A stretch of DNA of 64,000 bases from Muriicola jejuensis (GCF_010671595.1 NZ_JAABOP010000001.1:186001-250000); one strand, 5' to 3'. Numbered from the stretch's first letter, positions 19,362 to 29,148 are shown. Numbers and translations are program-made. The notes: a model not told the origin generated them from the letters alone.

Positions 19362-20623
19362 GTCTTTTGCTTTTTCTTCCTCGCAGCCGGGAATAGCACA
19401 TTGTTTAATATTAACCTGTAACCGGGAGAATTAGGGTGGAGTTCAAGTTCTGTCTTGGGATCTCCTACCCGATGCTGGTAGTCCTCGGGATCGTGTCCTC
19501 CGTAAAAGGTAAAAAAACCCTTCCCTTTGATCCCGTGAATGTAGCGGGCCTCCCCGTTGAGTTTGTTCTCCCCCAGGACGAGTACCACAGGCTTGATCTC
19601 GGAACGTTCAAATGCGGTGGTCTGGCCCATAAATCCTTTTACCAGGGATGTGTGGTTCTGACATAGCATGGTTGGGACCGGATCCCATTTGGCGGAGAAA
19701 TCCATCAGGGTGAAGTAATCCGATTCCCTGGGAACATTCCGCCTTTTGTTCGTCATGTCTATGGACGAGAATTCATATCTCAGGGGATTGCGTTCCAGTG
19801 TAAAATTCTCAAAGGCAAAGGTGTTGTCAAAATTGAGCTTCGCCTGATAATTGGGTTCTGAAGGGTCGCCGTCGAACATGGGTTCGCATATATCCACTCC
19901 CTGGGCAGCCAGGGCGATATCAAAGCTATCAGTCGCAGAGCACATGGCGAACATGAATCCGCCTCCGATCACATAATCCCTGATCTTGAGCGCTACCGCA
20001 CCTTTTTCGACTGAAACCTTGGAGAATCCCAGCTCCTCCGCCAGGGCCTCTGCATTCAGCTTGCCTTCTATGTACCAGGGTTGAGTCCTATAGGCCTGAT
20101 AAAATTTCCCGTATTGCCCCGTGAAATCCTCGTGATGCAAGTGCAGCCAGTCGTACAAGGCGAGCTGGTCATCGAGGACTTCTGTGTCATATACGGTCAC
20201 GTAAGGGATCTCAGCATAAGTAAGGACCATGGTCACAGCATCATCCCATGGCTGGTTTTCCTTAGGACTATAAACGGCGATCTTGGGTGCCTTTTCCAGA
20301 ATGACGGCTTCCTGGTTCTGAGACGGACTGCTGATCGCATCGAGTATGCTTTCCGCTTTCTCCTCCGAGATCACTTCAAAGGATACTCCCCGGATCTGGC
20401 ATTCCCTGCGGATCGCCTCCCCGTCCGGGAGCAGGAAGGACCCGCCCCTGTAATTGAGCAACCACTGAACCTTCTGTTCCTTGGTCAAGACCCAGTAGGT
20501 GATGCCATAGGCTTTGAGGTGGTTCTTCTGGCTATCCGCATCCATGGGTATCAGGATCATGGTGGCAAAGCCGTAATAACTAAACGAAAAGAAAAGGAAG
20601 AATATAAATAGTGATTTTGCCAT
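19358..20623 (-). CDS. Exported protein commonly labelled asparagine synthetase B
   Basis: The start is put at the ATG complementing 20621-20623 (MAKSLFIFFLFFSFSYYGFA), which gives a signal peptide; the longer frame has no such feature. The 421-residue product begins its mature part with TMILIPMDADSQKNHLKAYG, found in many bacteroidotal proteins annotated as asparagine synthetase B. I see neither a glutaminase Cys2 nor the SGGxDS PP-loop of true AsnB, and an exported ATP-dependent synthetase would be odd. The label is probably wrong and the function unknown. The DnaB gene ends 70 bp upstream in the same direction. Confidence 0.7.
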   Translation of the reverse strand: MAKSLFIFFLFFSFSYYGFATMILIPMDADSQKNHLKAYGITYWVLTKEQKVQWLLNYRGGSFLLPDGEAIRRECQIRGVSFEVISEEKAESILDAISSPSQNQEAVILEKAPKIAVYSPKENQPWDDAVTMVLTYAEIPYVTVYDTEVLDDQLALYDWLHLHHEDFTGQYGKFYQAYRTQPWYIEGKLNAEALAEELGFSKVSVEKGAVALKIRDYVIGGGFMFAMCSATDSFDIALAAQGVDICEPMFDGDPSEPNYQAKLNFDNTFAFENFTLERNPLRYEFSSIDMTNKRRNVPRESDYFTLMDFSAKWDPVPTMLCQNHTSLVKGFMGQTTAFERSEIKPVVLVLGENKLNGEARYIHGIKGKGFFTFYGGHDPEDYQHRVGDPKTELELHPNSPGYRLILNNVLFPAARKKKQKT

Positions 20624-20693
20624 AGAGGGGAAAAGGCGTGTATGCCTCCTCTTCACGACGGCATCAAAAAATCCGGTGTGTTCGATCAGCGTA

Positions 20694-22247
20694 TTAAAAT
20701 GGGACTTCGTTGTCATCCGGGTCCAGGTCAGGATTATCGTTCATCGAACTGCCAAAGGCGTCATCTGCACTGGGCAGGTTTTTAGTGATGAACGGGTTCT
20801 CCCCATCGGCATTCATCTTGGATTGGAATTCGAATGGAGAATCAAAGACATCCAAGTTATCAAATTTACCGAGTTGACCAATGAACTTTAACCTAATATT
20901 ATCGAGTCCGCCATTCCGGTGTTTGGCCACGATGAATTCAGCCTGACCCTGTGTAGGGGTGCGTTCCTCATCATCCCACTCGTCTATTTTGTAGTATTCC
21001 GGCCGGTAAATAAAGGAAACGATATCGGCATCCTGCTCTATGGCACCGGATTCCCTGAGGTCTGACAGGATGGGCCTTTTACTTCCACCCCGGGTTTCCA
21101 CGGCACGGGAAAGCTGGGAGAGGGCGATGACCGGAACGTTCAATTCCTTGGCCAGTGCCTTTAAATTCCTGGAGATGGTAGAGATCTCCTGTTCCCGGTT
21201 CCCGCCTTTCTGGCTTCCCCCTGCTGTCATCAGCTGGAGGTAGTCGAGCACGATGAGTTTGATCTTGTGTTGTGACGCCAACCGCCTCGCCTTGGCCCGA
21301 AGGTCAAAAATGGAGAGGGAGGGAGTGTCATCGATAAAGAGAGGAGCAGACTCCAATGCCTTGACCTTGACGTTCAGTTGTTCCCATTCGTGTTTTTCCA
21401 GCCGACCTGTACGCAGTTTTTCGGAGGACAGGCCGGTCTCTGAGGAGATGAGCCTTGTGATGAGCTGAACGGAGGACATCTCAAGGGAGAAGAAGGCCAC
21501 CGGTATATTTGAATTTACCGCAATATTCCGGGCCATGGAAAGGGTTAGGGCGGTCTTACCCATACCTGGTCTGGCAGCGATAATGATCAGGTCGCTCGGT
21601 TGCCATCCGGAGGTAAGTTTGTCTACCTTGTCAAAGCCGGAAGGTATCCCGCTAAGTCCCTCCTTGTTCGCGATCTCCTCTATTTTTTTCTTGGCCTGAA
21701 TGACCAGGTTCTGGGCGGTTTCTGCAGACCGTTTTAGGTTCCCCTGGGTGACCTCGTAAAGTTTAGCTTCCGCGTTGTCCAGGAGATCGAAGACATCGGT
21801 TCCCTCATTGTAGGCTTCTTCGATGATCTCATTGGATATCTTGATCAGGCTGCGCTGGATGTACTTTTGCAGGATGATCCTGGCATGGAATTCAATATGG
21901 GCCGAACTGGCCACTTTCTGAGTGAGTTTGATCAGGTAAAAATCCCCACCGACCAGGTCGAGTTTCCCCTCCTTCCGCAACTGGGCTGAAACGGTTAATA
22001 AATCGACCGGTTCTGAACTTTCGAAGAGCTTGTAGATAGCCTCGTATATGGACCTGTGTGAATCCTTATAGAAAACGTCCGGATGAAGGATATCGATAAC
22101 CTCATCCACCCCTTTCTTGTCGATCATCATCGCCCCAAGCACAACTTCCTCTAAATCAACTGCTTGAGGGGGTATTTTTCCCTTCTCAAGGCTGATAAGA
22201 GACGCTTTGCCGATATTGTGGCCTAGAACCGGACTGGGTTTTTCCAT
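20694..22247 (-). CDS. dnaB: Replicative DNA helicase DnaB
   Basis: The ATG complementing 22245-22247 (MEKPSPVLG) is preferred to a TTG 9 bp upstream. The 517-residue protein has the N-terminal primase-interacting domain (about 25-130) and the RecA-like motor: Walker A AARPGMGKTALTLS, Walker B IVLDYLQLM, and the DnaB motif LSQLSRAVETRGG. It unwinds DNA as a hexamer at the replication fork. No intein interrupts it. A TACTTTTG -7 element (complement of 22254-22261) lies immediately before the start, predicting a leader of only 2-3 nt. Confidence 0.98.
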   Translation of the reverse strand: MEKPSPVLGHNIGKASLISLEKGKIPPQAVDLEEVVLGAMMIDKKGVDEVIDILHPDVFYKDSHRSIYEAIYKLFESSEPVDLLTVSAQLRKEGKLDLVGGDFYLIKLTQKVASSAHIEFHARIILQKYIQRSLIKISNEIIEEAYNEGTDVFDLLDNAEAKLYEVTQGNLKRSAETAQNLVIQAKKKIEEIANKEGLSGIPSGFDKVDKLTSGWQPSDLIIIAARPGMGKTALTLSMARNIAVNSNIPVAFFSLEMSSVQLITRLISSETGLSSEKLRTGRLEKHEWEQLNVKVKALESAPLFIDDTPSLSIFDLRAKARRLASQHKIKLIVLDYLQLMTAGGSQKGGNREQEISTISRNLKALAKELNVPVIALSQLSRAVETRGGSKRPILSDLRESGAIEQDADIVSFIYRPEYYKIDEWDDEERTPTQGQAEFIVAKHRNGGLDNIRLKFIGQLGKFDNLDVFDSPFEFQSKMNADGENPFITKNLPSADDAFGSSMNDNPDLDPDDNEVPF

Positions 22248-22253
22248 AGGGAA

Positions 22254-22261
22254 CAAAAGTA
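22254..22261 (-). promoter_or_regulatory. -7 element of dnaB
   Basis: The complement reads TACTTTTG, an exact TAnnTTTG match. The implied transcription start is close to 22249, 2 nt before the ATG, so dnaB may be translated from a nearly leaderless message. No TTTG is present at the expected -33 distance. Confidence 0.4.
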
Positions 22262-22362
22262 TACATTAACCTTAAGTTAACATTCTATTTAGGAGTTCGG
22301 ATATTAACCGTTCATCAACAAACTCCCTGTTGATAAGTTACGAATTTGTGTTCATAACAGAA

Positions 22363-22392
22363 AAAAACCGGGGAACTTAATCCCCGGTTTTC
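22363..22392 (-). terminator. Terminator behind accA
   Basis: AAACCGGGG and CCCCGGTTT make a 9-bp stem with an 8-nt loop. On the leftward strand it lies 24 bp after the accA stop and is followed by a run of T (seven A on the top strand). Confidence 0.8.
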
Positions 22393-22415
22393 CGCAATGC
22401 TTTTAACTCAGTGTT

Positions 22416-23369
22416 TTACCCGCTGAAAACACCCATATTGCAATACTTATCCATCCGCATTTCGACCAGCTTCTCTGGTGATAACTTTTTGAGGTCTTCG
22501 TAATGCTTGCTTATTTTGTTCTTGACGATCTCAAATGCCCTTTCGCGGTTGGCATGGGCACCTCCTTCCGGTTCCTTTACGATCTCATCGATCAGTTTGA
22601 GTTTTTTCATATCCGAGGCCGTCAGCTTGAGGGCTTCTGCCGCGACTTCTTTGTATTCCCAGCTGCGCCAAAGGATGGACGAGCAGGATTCCGGTGAGAT
22701 CACCGAATACCAGGTGTTCTCGAGCATTAATACCTTATCCCCCACTCCTATTCCCAGGGCACCTCCTGAAGCTCCTTCCCCAATGATCACCACGATGATC
22801 GGTACTTTGAGACGGGTCATTTCCAGTATATTCCGGGCAATGGCTTCCCCTTGTCCCCTTTCTTCTGCCTCAATTCCGGGGTATGCACCGGGAGTGTCTA
22901 TAAAACTCACCACCGGGATGTTGAATTTTTCCGCTGATTTCATCAGTCTCAGGGCCTTGCGGTAACCTTCGGGGTTGGCCATCCCGAAATTCCTCAGCTG
23001 CCTTGTCTTGGTATTGTATCCCTTTTGCTGCCCGATTAACATATAGCTCTGGTCCCCGATCTTTCCAAGTCCGCCTATCATGGCCTTGTCGTCTTTCACG
23101 TTGCGGTCACCGTGCAATTCGAGCCAGGTCTCTCCGCAGATCGCACGGATATAATCGAGTGTATAAGGCCTGTTGGGGTGTCTCGACAACTGAACCCTTT
23201 GCCAGGCGGTCAGATTTTTATAGATCTCCCTGCGGGTCTCGGAGAGTTTCTTTTCAATTTGCTTACAAGTATCGGTGACATCCACATCGCTCTCCTCACC
23301 TATGATCTGGCACTTTTCCAGCTGCTCTTCAAGTTCCTTTATGGGGAGTTCAAAATCCAGGTATTCCAT
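22416..23369 (-). CDS. accA: Acetyl-CoA carboxylase carboxyltransferase subunit alpha
   Basis: The 317-residue protein matches AccA over its length: [20 protein letters not shown] at the start, the FLELHGDR-type motif ([13 protein letters not shown]), [35 protein letters not shown] and [15 protein letters not shown]. With AccD it moves the carboxyl group from biotin to acetyl-CoA to make malonyl-CoA, the first step of fatty acid synthesis. accD is not in the window. It is a single gene with its own terminator. Confidence 0.97.
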   Translation of the reverse strand: MEYLDFELPIKELEEQLEKCQIIGEESDVDVTDTCKQIEKKLSETRREIYKNLTAWQRVQLSRHPNRPYTLDYIRAICGETWLELHGDRNVKDDKAMIGGLGKIGDQSYMLIGQQKGYNTKTRQLRNFGMANPEGYRKALRLMKSAEKFNIPVVSFIDTPGAYPGIEAEERGQGEAIARNILEMTRLKVPIIVVIIGEGASGGALGIGVGDKVLMLENTWYSVISPESCSSILWRSWEYKEVAAEALKLTASDMKKLKLIDEIVKEPEGGAHANRERAFEIVKNKISKHYEDLKKLSPEKLVEMRMDKYCNMGVFSG

Positions 23370-23430
23370 CTCCAGTTAGTTTCAGTTGATTCTGCCCACA
23401 AATATAAAATATATATGGGAACCTGTTCCT

Positions 23431-24321
23431 TTACCCGGTGCTTTTTGAGGTATGCCGGTTTTTGAGGATCCCGTTGGCCACAACGGTGAGCAGGATGAGG
23501 AGCCCGCCTACGTAGAATTGGGTATTCATCCTCTCGCTCTCCCCAAAAATGGCATAGGCCAGGAGGATCCCATATACGGGTTCCAGGTTTACAGTCAGCA
23601 AGACCGTATACGGACTTACAAACCGCATGACCTTCACGGAGGCTATAAAGGCAAAGGCCGTACAGACGGAAGCGAGGATAAGGATAAAAAGCCAGTCCGA
23701 AGCGCTCATTACGAAGAAGTCGGCCGTATACCCCGAACTCAAGGCCAGGTAAACAGACACAAAAACCGCCCCGCTCAGAAGTTCGTAGAATCCTATGACA
23801 GACGGTTTGTGGGTCCGGATCAGCTGACCGTTGATCAGGGTAAAAAGGGCCCCCAGGAAAGCCGAGGCCAGGGCTAGCAAGATGCCTTGAGCATATTCCA
23901 TGCCCACATCGAATATAAAATACAATCCCAGGATCACGATCAACCCGAAGACCACTTCATACCTAATTACCTTCCTGCCGTACCAGACAGGTTCGAGAAG
24001 GGAACCAAAGAATGCGCCCGTCGCCATGGTTGCCAGTGCGACCGAAACATTAGCCACTTTGATAGCCCCGAAAAAGGTGATCCAGTGCAGCGCGATGATC
24101 ACCCCTGTGATGACCATGATCCATAGTGACCTTCTGGCCACGGAGAGGGAAATCTTTCGGATACCTATAAACAGGAGAATACAAAGGGCAGCCAGGGACA
24201 TTCTGTACCAAACCAGAGGTAGGGCTTCGATCGAAATAAGTTTACCCAAAACAGCCGTAAAGCCCCAAATGAATACGATGAGGTGGAGCAGGAAGTAGTT
24301 CTTCAGCTTATCGCTTTGCAT
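23431..24321 (-). CDS. EamA/DMT family inner-membrane transporter
   Basis: The start is set at the ATG complementing 24319-24321 (MQSDKLKNYFLLHLIVFIWG), where membrane-protein sequence begins. The longer frame only reads through the preceding gene. The 296-residue product has about ten hydrophobic helices in two EamA halves, including FIWGFTAVLGK in TM1 and YTVLLTVNLEPVYGILLAY near the end. Such carriers export amino acids or other metabolites; the substrate is unknown. It overlaps the upstream LptG-like gene by 14 bp, so tgt, the permease gene and this gene form one operon. Confidence 0.88.
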   Translation of the reverse strand: MQSDKLKNYFLLHLIVFIWGFTAVLGKLISIEALPLVWYRMSLAALCILLFIGIRKISLSVARRSLWIMVITGVIIALHWITFFGAIKVANVSVALATMATGAFFGSLLEPVWYGRKVIRYEVVFGLIVILGLYFIFDVGMEYAQGILLALASAFLGALFTLINGQLIRTHKPSVIGFYELLSGAVFVSVYLALSSGYTADFFVMSASDWLFILILASVCTAFAFIASVKVMRFVSPYTVLLTVNLEPVYGILLAYAIFGESERMNTQFYVGGLLILLTVVANGILKNRHTSKSTG

Positions 24322-25390
24322 TTTGAAGGAGGTAGATCCCCAGGGCGCCAAAGGCCAGGTTGGGGATAATGACAGCCAGGAGTGGGGAGAAGCCTGATTG
24401 TTCCGCGAGAGTACCAAAGACCTTGTCAAAGAAGATATAGATAAAGGCCACCCCAATCCCAAAGGCCAGGTTTACCCCCATACCTCCCCTGCGTTTCACG
24501 GATGAAACCGCAACCCCTATGATGGTCAGGATAAAGGCAGTTACGGGCAGGGCCCAGCGCTTGTACTTCACGAGGATATACGTATTGATATTTGAGGCCC
24601 CTTTCTTCCTTTGCGTATCTATGAATTTATTGAGCTCAAAGAGGTTCTTCGTCTCGGCGACGTAGGAAACCGGGGTTAGGTCATCGATCTTAAAGTTAAA
24701 GATGGTGTCGAGCCTGCGCTTGGTCACTACGATCTCTTCCTTCCCCACCAACCTGCGGTTGGTGTAGCTAGTAAGCCTGTAGACACTGTCTTTGGCGACC
24801 CATCGGATGTTCCCGGCACTGATCTTTTCCTCCAGCTGATTGTCCTCCCCAAAGTGTTCAAAGGTAAAATTGTACCCGATCTGCCGGTCGGGGTCAAAGC
24901 TGCTCACATAGATAAAATCATTCTCATTGAGCTGGTTGAAGATATTGCTTGTAACCCTGTCCTGCTTTCCTTTTTTGAGGTATTTGAACTTGAATTCGTG
25001 ATAGCCCACACTGGCATTGGGCACGATGAACATGCTCATAAAGAACATAAGAACAGCAATTACGGAGGCACCTATCCAGTAGGGACGCAGAAACCTGTTG
25101 TAGGAGACCCCAGAACTCAAAATGGCGACGATCTCCGTATTGTTGGCCAACTTTGATGTAAAGAAGATTATGGAGAGGAAAAGGAACACCGGAAATAACA
25201 GGTTCCCGATGTAAATGGTGAAATTCATGTAGTAGACCAGGATCTCGTTCAGTGGGGCCTCGTTGTCGATCATTTTCCCGATCTGTTCGGCCAGGTTGAG
25301 CATGATCCCTATCGGCACAAACAAAAGGAGCATCATACCGAACGTAAGCAGGTATCGCTTGAGGATATATCGATCCAGGATCTTCAGCAT
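24308..25390 (-). CDS. LptF/LptG family permease (YjgP/YjgQ)
   Basis: The 360-residue protein has three N-terminal TM segments (starting MLKILDRYILKRYLLTF), a periplasmic domain of about 150 residues (jelly-roll in the family), and three C-terminal TM segments. This matches the permeases that, with LptB, extract LPS from the inner membrane. Residues VKRRGGMGVNLAFGIG in the cytoplasmic loop are typical. Bacteroidota usually encode F and G separately, and it is not possible to say which this is. Its ATG overlaps the tgt stop by 1 nt (ATGA). Confidence 0.88.
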   Translation of the reverse strand: MLKILDRYILKRYLLTFGMMLLLFVPIGIMLNLAEQIGKMIDNEAPLNEILVYYMNFTIYIGNLLFPVFLFLSIIFFTSKLANNTEIVAILSSGVSYNRFLRPYWIGASVIAVLMFFMSMFIVPNASVGYHEFKFKYLKKGKQDRVTSNIFNQLNENDFIYVSSFDPDRQIGYNFTFEHFGEDNQLEEKISAGNIRWVAKDSVYRLTSYTNRRLVGKEEIVVTKRRLDTIFNFKIDDLTPVSYVAETKNLFELNKFIDTQRKKGASNINTYILVKYKRWALPVTAFILTIIGVAVSSVKRRGGMGVNLAFGIGVAFIYIFFDKVFGTLAEQSGFSPLLAVIIPNLAFGALGIYLLQNAKR

Positions 25391-26520
25391 CAGAGTCGGT
25401 TGTCCATTTGTTTTACCATTCTATTTTTCCAGGAGGCAAAATCCCCGGCTAAAATATGACTTCTGGCTTCTCTGACCAACCACAGATAAAAACCGAGGTT
25501 GTGTATGGTGGCGATCTGTTTCCCCAGATATTCGTTGGCGACGAACAGGTGCCTGAGATATGCCTTGGTGTACTCCCTGTCTACAAAGGTAGGACCATCA
25601 GCATCAATTGGAGAAAAATCGCTTTCCCATTTCTTGTTCTTTATGTTGATGGTGCCATGTGCCGTAAAAAGCATCCCGTTTCGGCCGTTCCGGGTTGGCA
25701 TTACGCAATCGAACATATCGATCCCCAGAGCGATATTTTCCAGAAGGTTTATAGGTGTCCCGACCCCCATCAGGTACCTGGGCTTGTCTTCAGGGAGGAT
25801 GTCGCACACCACTTCCGTCATTGCATACATCTCCTCTGCCGGCTCACCCACGGAGAGTCCGCCTATGGCATTGCCCTCAGCTCCTACCCCAGCGATATAT
25901 TCGGCAGATTGTTTCCTCAGGTCCTTAAAGGTAGAACCCTGTACGATTGGGAAAAAGGTCTGGGAATATCCGTATGGGAAAGGCAAGGTCTCCAGATGGA
26001 CCATACACCTGTCCAGCCAGCGGTGTGTGAGGTGCATGGACCGTTGGGCATATTGGTAATCACAGGGATAGGGAGTGCATTCATCGAAGGCCATAATGAT
26101 GTCTGCCCCTATGATGCGCTGGATCTCCATGACGTATTCGGGGGTGAACATATGAGCAGATCCGTCAATATGTGACTTAAATTTCACTCCTTCTTCCCTG
26201 ATCTTCCTGTTCCCTGAGAGGGAATAGACCTGGTACCCGCCGCTGTCGGTCAGGAGGTTCCTGTCCCAACCCATAAAGGCGTGCAGGCCACCTGCTTTTC
26301 TGAGGATATCCATCCCGGGGCGCAGGTAGAGGTGATAGGTGTTCCCGAGGATAATATCCGGGTCGATCTCCTCACGCAATTCCTTTTGGTGGACCCCTTT
26401 GACGGAAGCTACGGTTCCCACGGGCATAAAGATGGGCGTCCTGATGCTGCCGTGATCCGTGATCATCTCCCCTGCCCGGGCTTTTGATGCCGGATCCCTA
26501 TGTTCTAATTTGAATTGCAA
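25390..26520 (-). CDS. tgt: tRNA-guanine transglycosylase (queuosine pathway) lacking the zinc cysteines
   Basis: A TTG complementing 26518-26520 is taken as the start: it gives MQFKLEHRDPASKARAGEM, the normal opening, and 376 residues, the normal length. AAGG lies 3 nt upstream; the longer open frame is not conserved. The enzyme swaps guanine 34 for preQ1 in tRNAs with GUN anticodons. Asp92 (LTDSGGYQ) and Asp271 (GIDMFDCVMPTRNGR) fit the catalytic acids. The stretch around 304-316 (PIDADGPTFVDREY), where the usual enzyme has CxCxxC zinc ligands, has no Cys at all. It heads the operon with the permease and EamA genes. Confidence 0.93.
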   Translation of the reverse strand: MQFKLEHRDPASKARAGEMITDHGSIRTPIFMPVGTVASVKGVHQKELREEIDPDIILGNTYHLYLRPGMDILRKAGGLHAFMGWDRNLLTDSGGYQVYSLSGNRKIREEGVKFKSHIDGSAHMFTPEYVMEIQRIIGADIIMAFDECTPYPCDYQYAQRSMHLTHRWLDRCMVHLETLPFPYGYSQTFFPIVQGSTFKDLRKQSAEYIAGVGAEGNAIGGLSVGEPAEEMYAMTEVVCDILPEDKPRYLMGVGTPINLLENIALGIDMFDCVMPTRNGRNGMLFTAHGTINIKNKKWESDFSPIDADGPTFVDREYTKAYLRHLFVANEYLGKQIATIHNLGFYLWLVREARSHILAGDFASWKNRMVKQMDNRL

Positions 26521-26679
26521 TACCTTGATTGAGAAGGCAAAGATAGGCAACGCAAAAAAGAATTTCCCTAACAAAAAAATAAAGTTCCACGACCTCCGTG
26601 TCGTTGATAAAATATAATAACTCCCTTTGTACAGGCGAAAGTTTGCCTTTACTTTTAGGCCCGAAATCAAGACGGTCAT

Positions 26680-27525
26680 ATGGCATCACAACACGATTTA
26701 GAAAAGATCACCACTCAGGTTCGCCGTGATATAGTGCGGATGGTCCACAAGGTAGATTCCGGGCATCCCGGGGGTTCACTCGGGTGTACCGAGTTCTTTG
26801 TAGCTCTGTATTTTGAACTCATGGAACTGCATGGGAAATTTTCGATGGACGGCATAGGGGAAGACCTCTTTTTCCTTTCCAACGGGCATATCTCCCCAGT
26901 GTATTACAGCGTTCTGGCCAGGAAGGGGTATTTCCCTCTTGAAGAACTTAACACCTTCCGGATGCTAAATTCCCGTCTGCAGGGCCACCCGACCACTCAT
27001 GAAGGTCTGCCCGGGGTCAGGATCGCTTCGGGATCCCTCGGACAGGGAATGTCCGTCGCCATTGGTGCCGCCCTGGCCAAAAAACTCAACAAGGACAAGC
27101 ACATCGTGTACAGCCTGCATGGAGACGGAGAACTTCAGGAAGGACAGAATTGGGAGGCCATCATGTACGCGGGGAGCAAGAAAGTGGATAACCTCATCGC
27201 GACCATAGACCGGAACAGTCAGCAGATCGACGGAAATACGGAAGATGTGATGGCACTGGGCGATGTGGGTGCTAAGTTCAAGGCCTTTGGATGGGACGTT
27301 CTGGAACTCGAGAATGGCAATGACCTACAGGCCATTATAAAAACACTCAGTGAAGCCAAAAGCCGAATCGGAAAAGGAAAGCCTGTATGTGTGATCATGC
27401 ACACCGTGATGGGCCATGGGGTCGATTTTATGATGCACACCCATGCCTGGCACGGGAAGGCTCCAAATGACGAGCAACTGCAAAGGGCGCTTGCTCAAAA
27501 TCAGGAGACCCTGGGCGACTATTAA
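26680..27525 (+). CDS. Transketolase, N-terminal (TPP-binding) subunit
   Basis: The 281-residue protein covers the first domain of transketolase: VDSGHPGGSLGCTEFFVALY, FFLSNGHISPVYYSVLARKG, and the TPP motif GDGELQEGQNWEA with NRNSQQIDG-like downstream Asn. With the next gene's product it makes one active enzyme that moves two-carbon units between sugar phosphates in the pentose phosphate pathway. Split transketolases are common in Bacteroidota and archaea. The partner gene starts 19 bp downstream. Confidence 0.93.
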   Translation: MASQHDLEKITTQVRRDIVRMVHKVDSGHPGGSLGCTEFFVALYFELMELHGKFSMDGIGEDLFFLSNGHISPVYYSVLARKGYFPLEELNTFRMLNSRLQGHPTTHEGLPGVRIASGSLGQGMSVAIGAALAKKLNKDKHIVYSLHGDGELQEGQNWEAIMYAGSKKVDNLIATIDRNSQQIDGNTEDVMALGDVGAKFKAFGWDVLELENGNDLQAIIKTLSEAKSRIGKGKPVCVIMHTVMGHGVDFMMHTHAWHGKAPNDEQLQRALAQNQETLGDY

Positions 27526-27544
27526 AAATTATAAGAGAAACGCA

Positions 27545-28501
27545 ATGAGAAAATATACAGATCAGGGGAAAAAAGATACCCGTAGCGGTTTTGGAGCGGG
27601 AATGACGGAATTGGGGAGAAAAAATCCCAAAGTGGTCTCCCTGTGCGCAGACCTGGTAGGGTCCCTTAAAATTGAACAGTTCATAGAGGAAAACCCGGAT
27701 CGTTTTTTCCAGGTCGGCATAGCCGAGGCGAATATGATGGGGATAGCGGCCGGACTTACCATCGGGGGGTACATCCCATTTACAGGTACATTTGCGAACT
27801 TTTCAACCGGGAGGGTGTATGACCAGATCAGGCAGTCCATTGCCTACTCGGGAAAGAACGTCAAGATCTGTGCTTCCCATGCCGGACTCACTTTGGGGGA
27901 GGACGGTGCCACCCACCAGATCCTGGAGGACATCGGACTGATGAAGATGCTGCCGGGAATGACGGTGATCAATACATGCGACTTTAACCAGACCAAGGCG
28001 GCGACCCTTGCCATAGCAGACCACGAAGGCCCTGTGTACCTGAGGTTTGGCAGGCCTAAGGTCCCTAATTTTACGGATCCGGACCAGGAATTCCATATTG
28101 GAAAGGCCGTCATGCTCAACGAAGGGAAAGATGTCACTATTGTCGCAACCGGACACCTGGTCTGGGAAGCCCTTCAGGCAGCGGAAACCCTGGAGCAGGA
28201 AGGAATCTCTGCCGAAGTTATCAATATCCACACGATCAAACCCCTGGATGAAAATACTCTTCTCGCATCCGTTCGCAAAACAGGTTGTGTGGTGACCTGT
28301 GAGGAGCACAATTATCTGGGCGGACTGGGAGAGAGTGTGGCACGTACCCTTACCCTCCACCATCCAGCCCCCCAGGAGTTTGTCGCGACCCGGGATACCT
28401 TTGGGGAAAGCGGCACTGCCGAGCAGCTTATGGAAAAATACGGGCTGGACAATAAAGCCATCAGGAAGGCCGTTTTACAGGTGTTAAAAAGGAAGGCATA
28501 G
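27545..28501 (+). CDS. Transketolase, C-terminal subunit
   Basis: The start is the ATG at 27545 (MRKYTDQGKKDTRSGFGAGM); the upstream 34 codons overlap the partner gene and are not used. The 318-residue protein holds the pyrimidine-binding and C-terminal domains: DLVGSLKIEQFIEENPDRF, VGIAEANMMGIAAGL and ASHAGLTLGEDGATHQ are typical. It completes the enzyme encoded with the preceding gene. A perfect 7-bp stem-loop (GGTATCA/TGATACC, 28508-28525) follows, without a T-run. Confidence 0.93.
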   Translation: MRKYTDQGKKDTRSGFGAGMTELGRKNPKVVSLCADLVGSLKIEQFIEENPDRFFQVGIAEANMMGIAAGLTIGGYIPFTGTFANFSTGRVYDQIRQSIAYSGKNVKICASHAGLTLGEDGATHQILEDIGLMKMLPGMTVINTCDFNQTKAATLAIADHEGPVYLRFGRPKVPNFTDPDQEFHIGKAVMLNEGKDVTIVATGHLVWEALQAAETLEQEGISAEVINIHTIKPLDENTLLASVRKTGCVVTCEEHNYLGGLGESVARTLTLHHPAPQEFVATRDTFGESGTAEQLMEKYGLDNKAIRKAVLQVLKRKA

Positions 28502-28554
28502 ATTTTCGGTATCATTCTTGATACCCTCCCTATGTCTAATTAATCGAACACACT

Positions 28555-29142
28555 ATGAAGAAAACACTTCTTGTGGTGGCCATGGCCGCCCTCTCTACCT
28601 ATTCGTATGGGCAAATCGACTCCAAGTTCGGGATCAAGGCCGGACTCAATTACAACGCTAACGGGGATTATTTTGAATCTGTAGGGGAAGCCGCCCGCAA
28701 TCCCGACCGGAATGTGGGATACCATATAGGGTTCTTTGGCCAGCTGGGATCACGGGTGTATTTCAGGCCCGAATTTGTCTATACCAGTATCTCCTCGGAA
28801 TACGACAATGATGACTTTAAAATGAAGAAACTAGACGTCCCTTTGCTGATAGGTGCCAAAGTGATAGGTCCTCTCCATGTATTCGGGGGCCCCGCTTTCC
28901 AGTATATCCTGGATACGAAATTCGACGGTATTACTATCAACGATGTACGCAATGACTTTACGGTGGGTGTCAACCTCGGAGCTGGGATTAATCTGGGGAT
29001 GCTTGGTATCGACCTGCGTTACGAACGCGGATTCAGCGACAATGAGGCCACCTTTATCAATAGGAATGTCACCACTCTACCCACGAGTCGGATAGACACA
29101 AGGCCGGATCAGCTCATACTGAGTTTTTCTTTAAAACTATAA
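28555..29142 (+). CDS. Outer-membrane beta-barrel protein (porin-like)
   Basis: The 195-residue protein has a signal peptide (MKKTLLVVAMAALSTYSYGQ), then alternating hydrophobic strands beginning with DSKFGIKAGLNYN and ending with a classic outer-membrane terminus (DQLILSFSLKL). It fits the small eight-stranded porin-family/OmpA-like barrels abundant in Bacteroidota. Ligand or role is unknown. A strong terminator follows 7 bp after its stop. Confidence 0.85.
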   Translation: MKKTLLVVAMAALSTYSYGQIDSKFGIKAGLNYNANGDYFESVGEAARNPDRNVGYHIGFFGQLGSRVYFRPEFVYTSISSEYDNDDFKMKKLDVPLLIGAKVIGPLHVFGGPAFQYILDTKFDGITINDVRNDFTVGVNLGAGINLGMLGIDLRYERGFSDNEATFINRNVTTLPTSRIDTRPDQLILSFSLKL

Positions 29143-29148
29143 GACTAA

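Noticed and set aside
19358-20623. True asparagine synthetase B
   Set aside because: No glutaminase Cys2 and no synthetase PP-loop; an exported protein is not compatible with the label.
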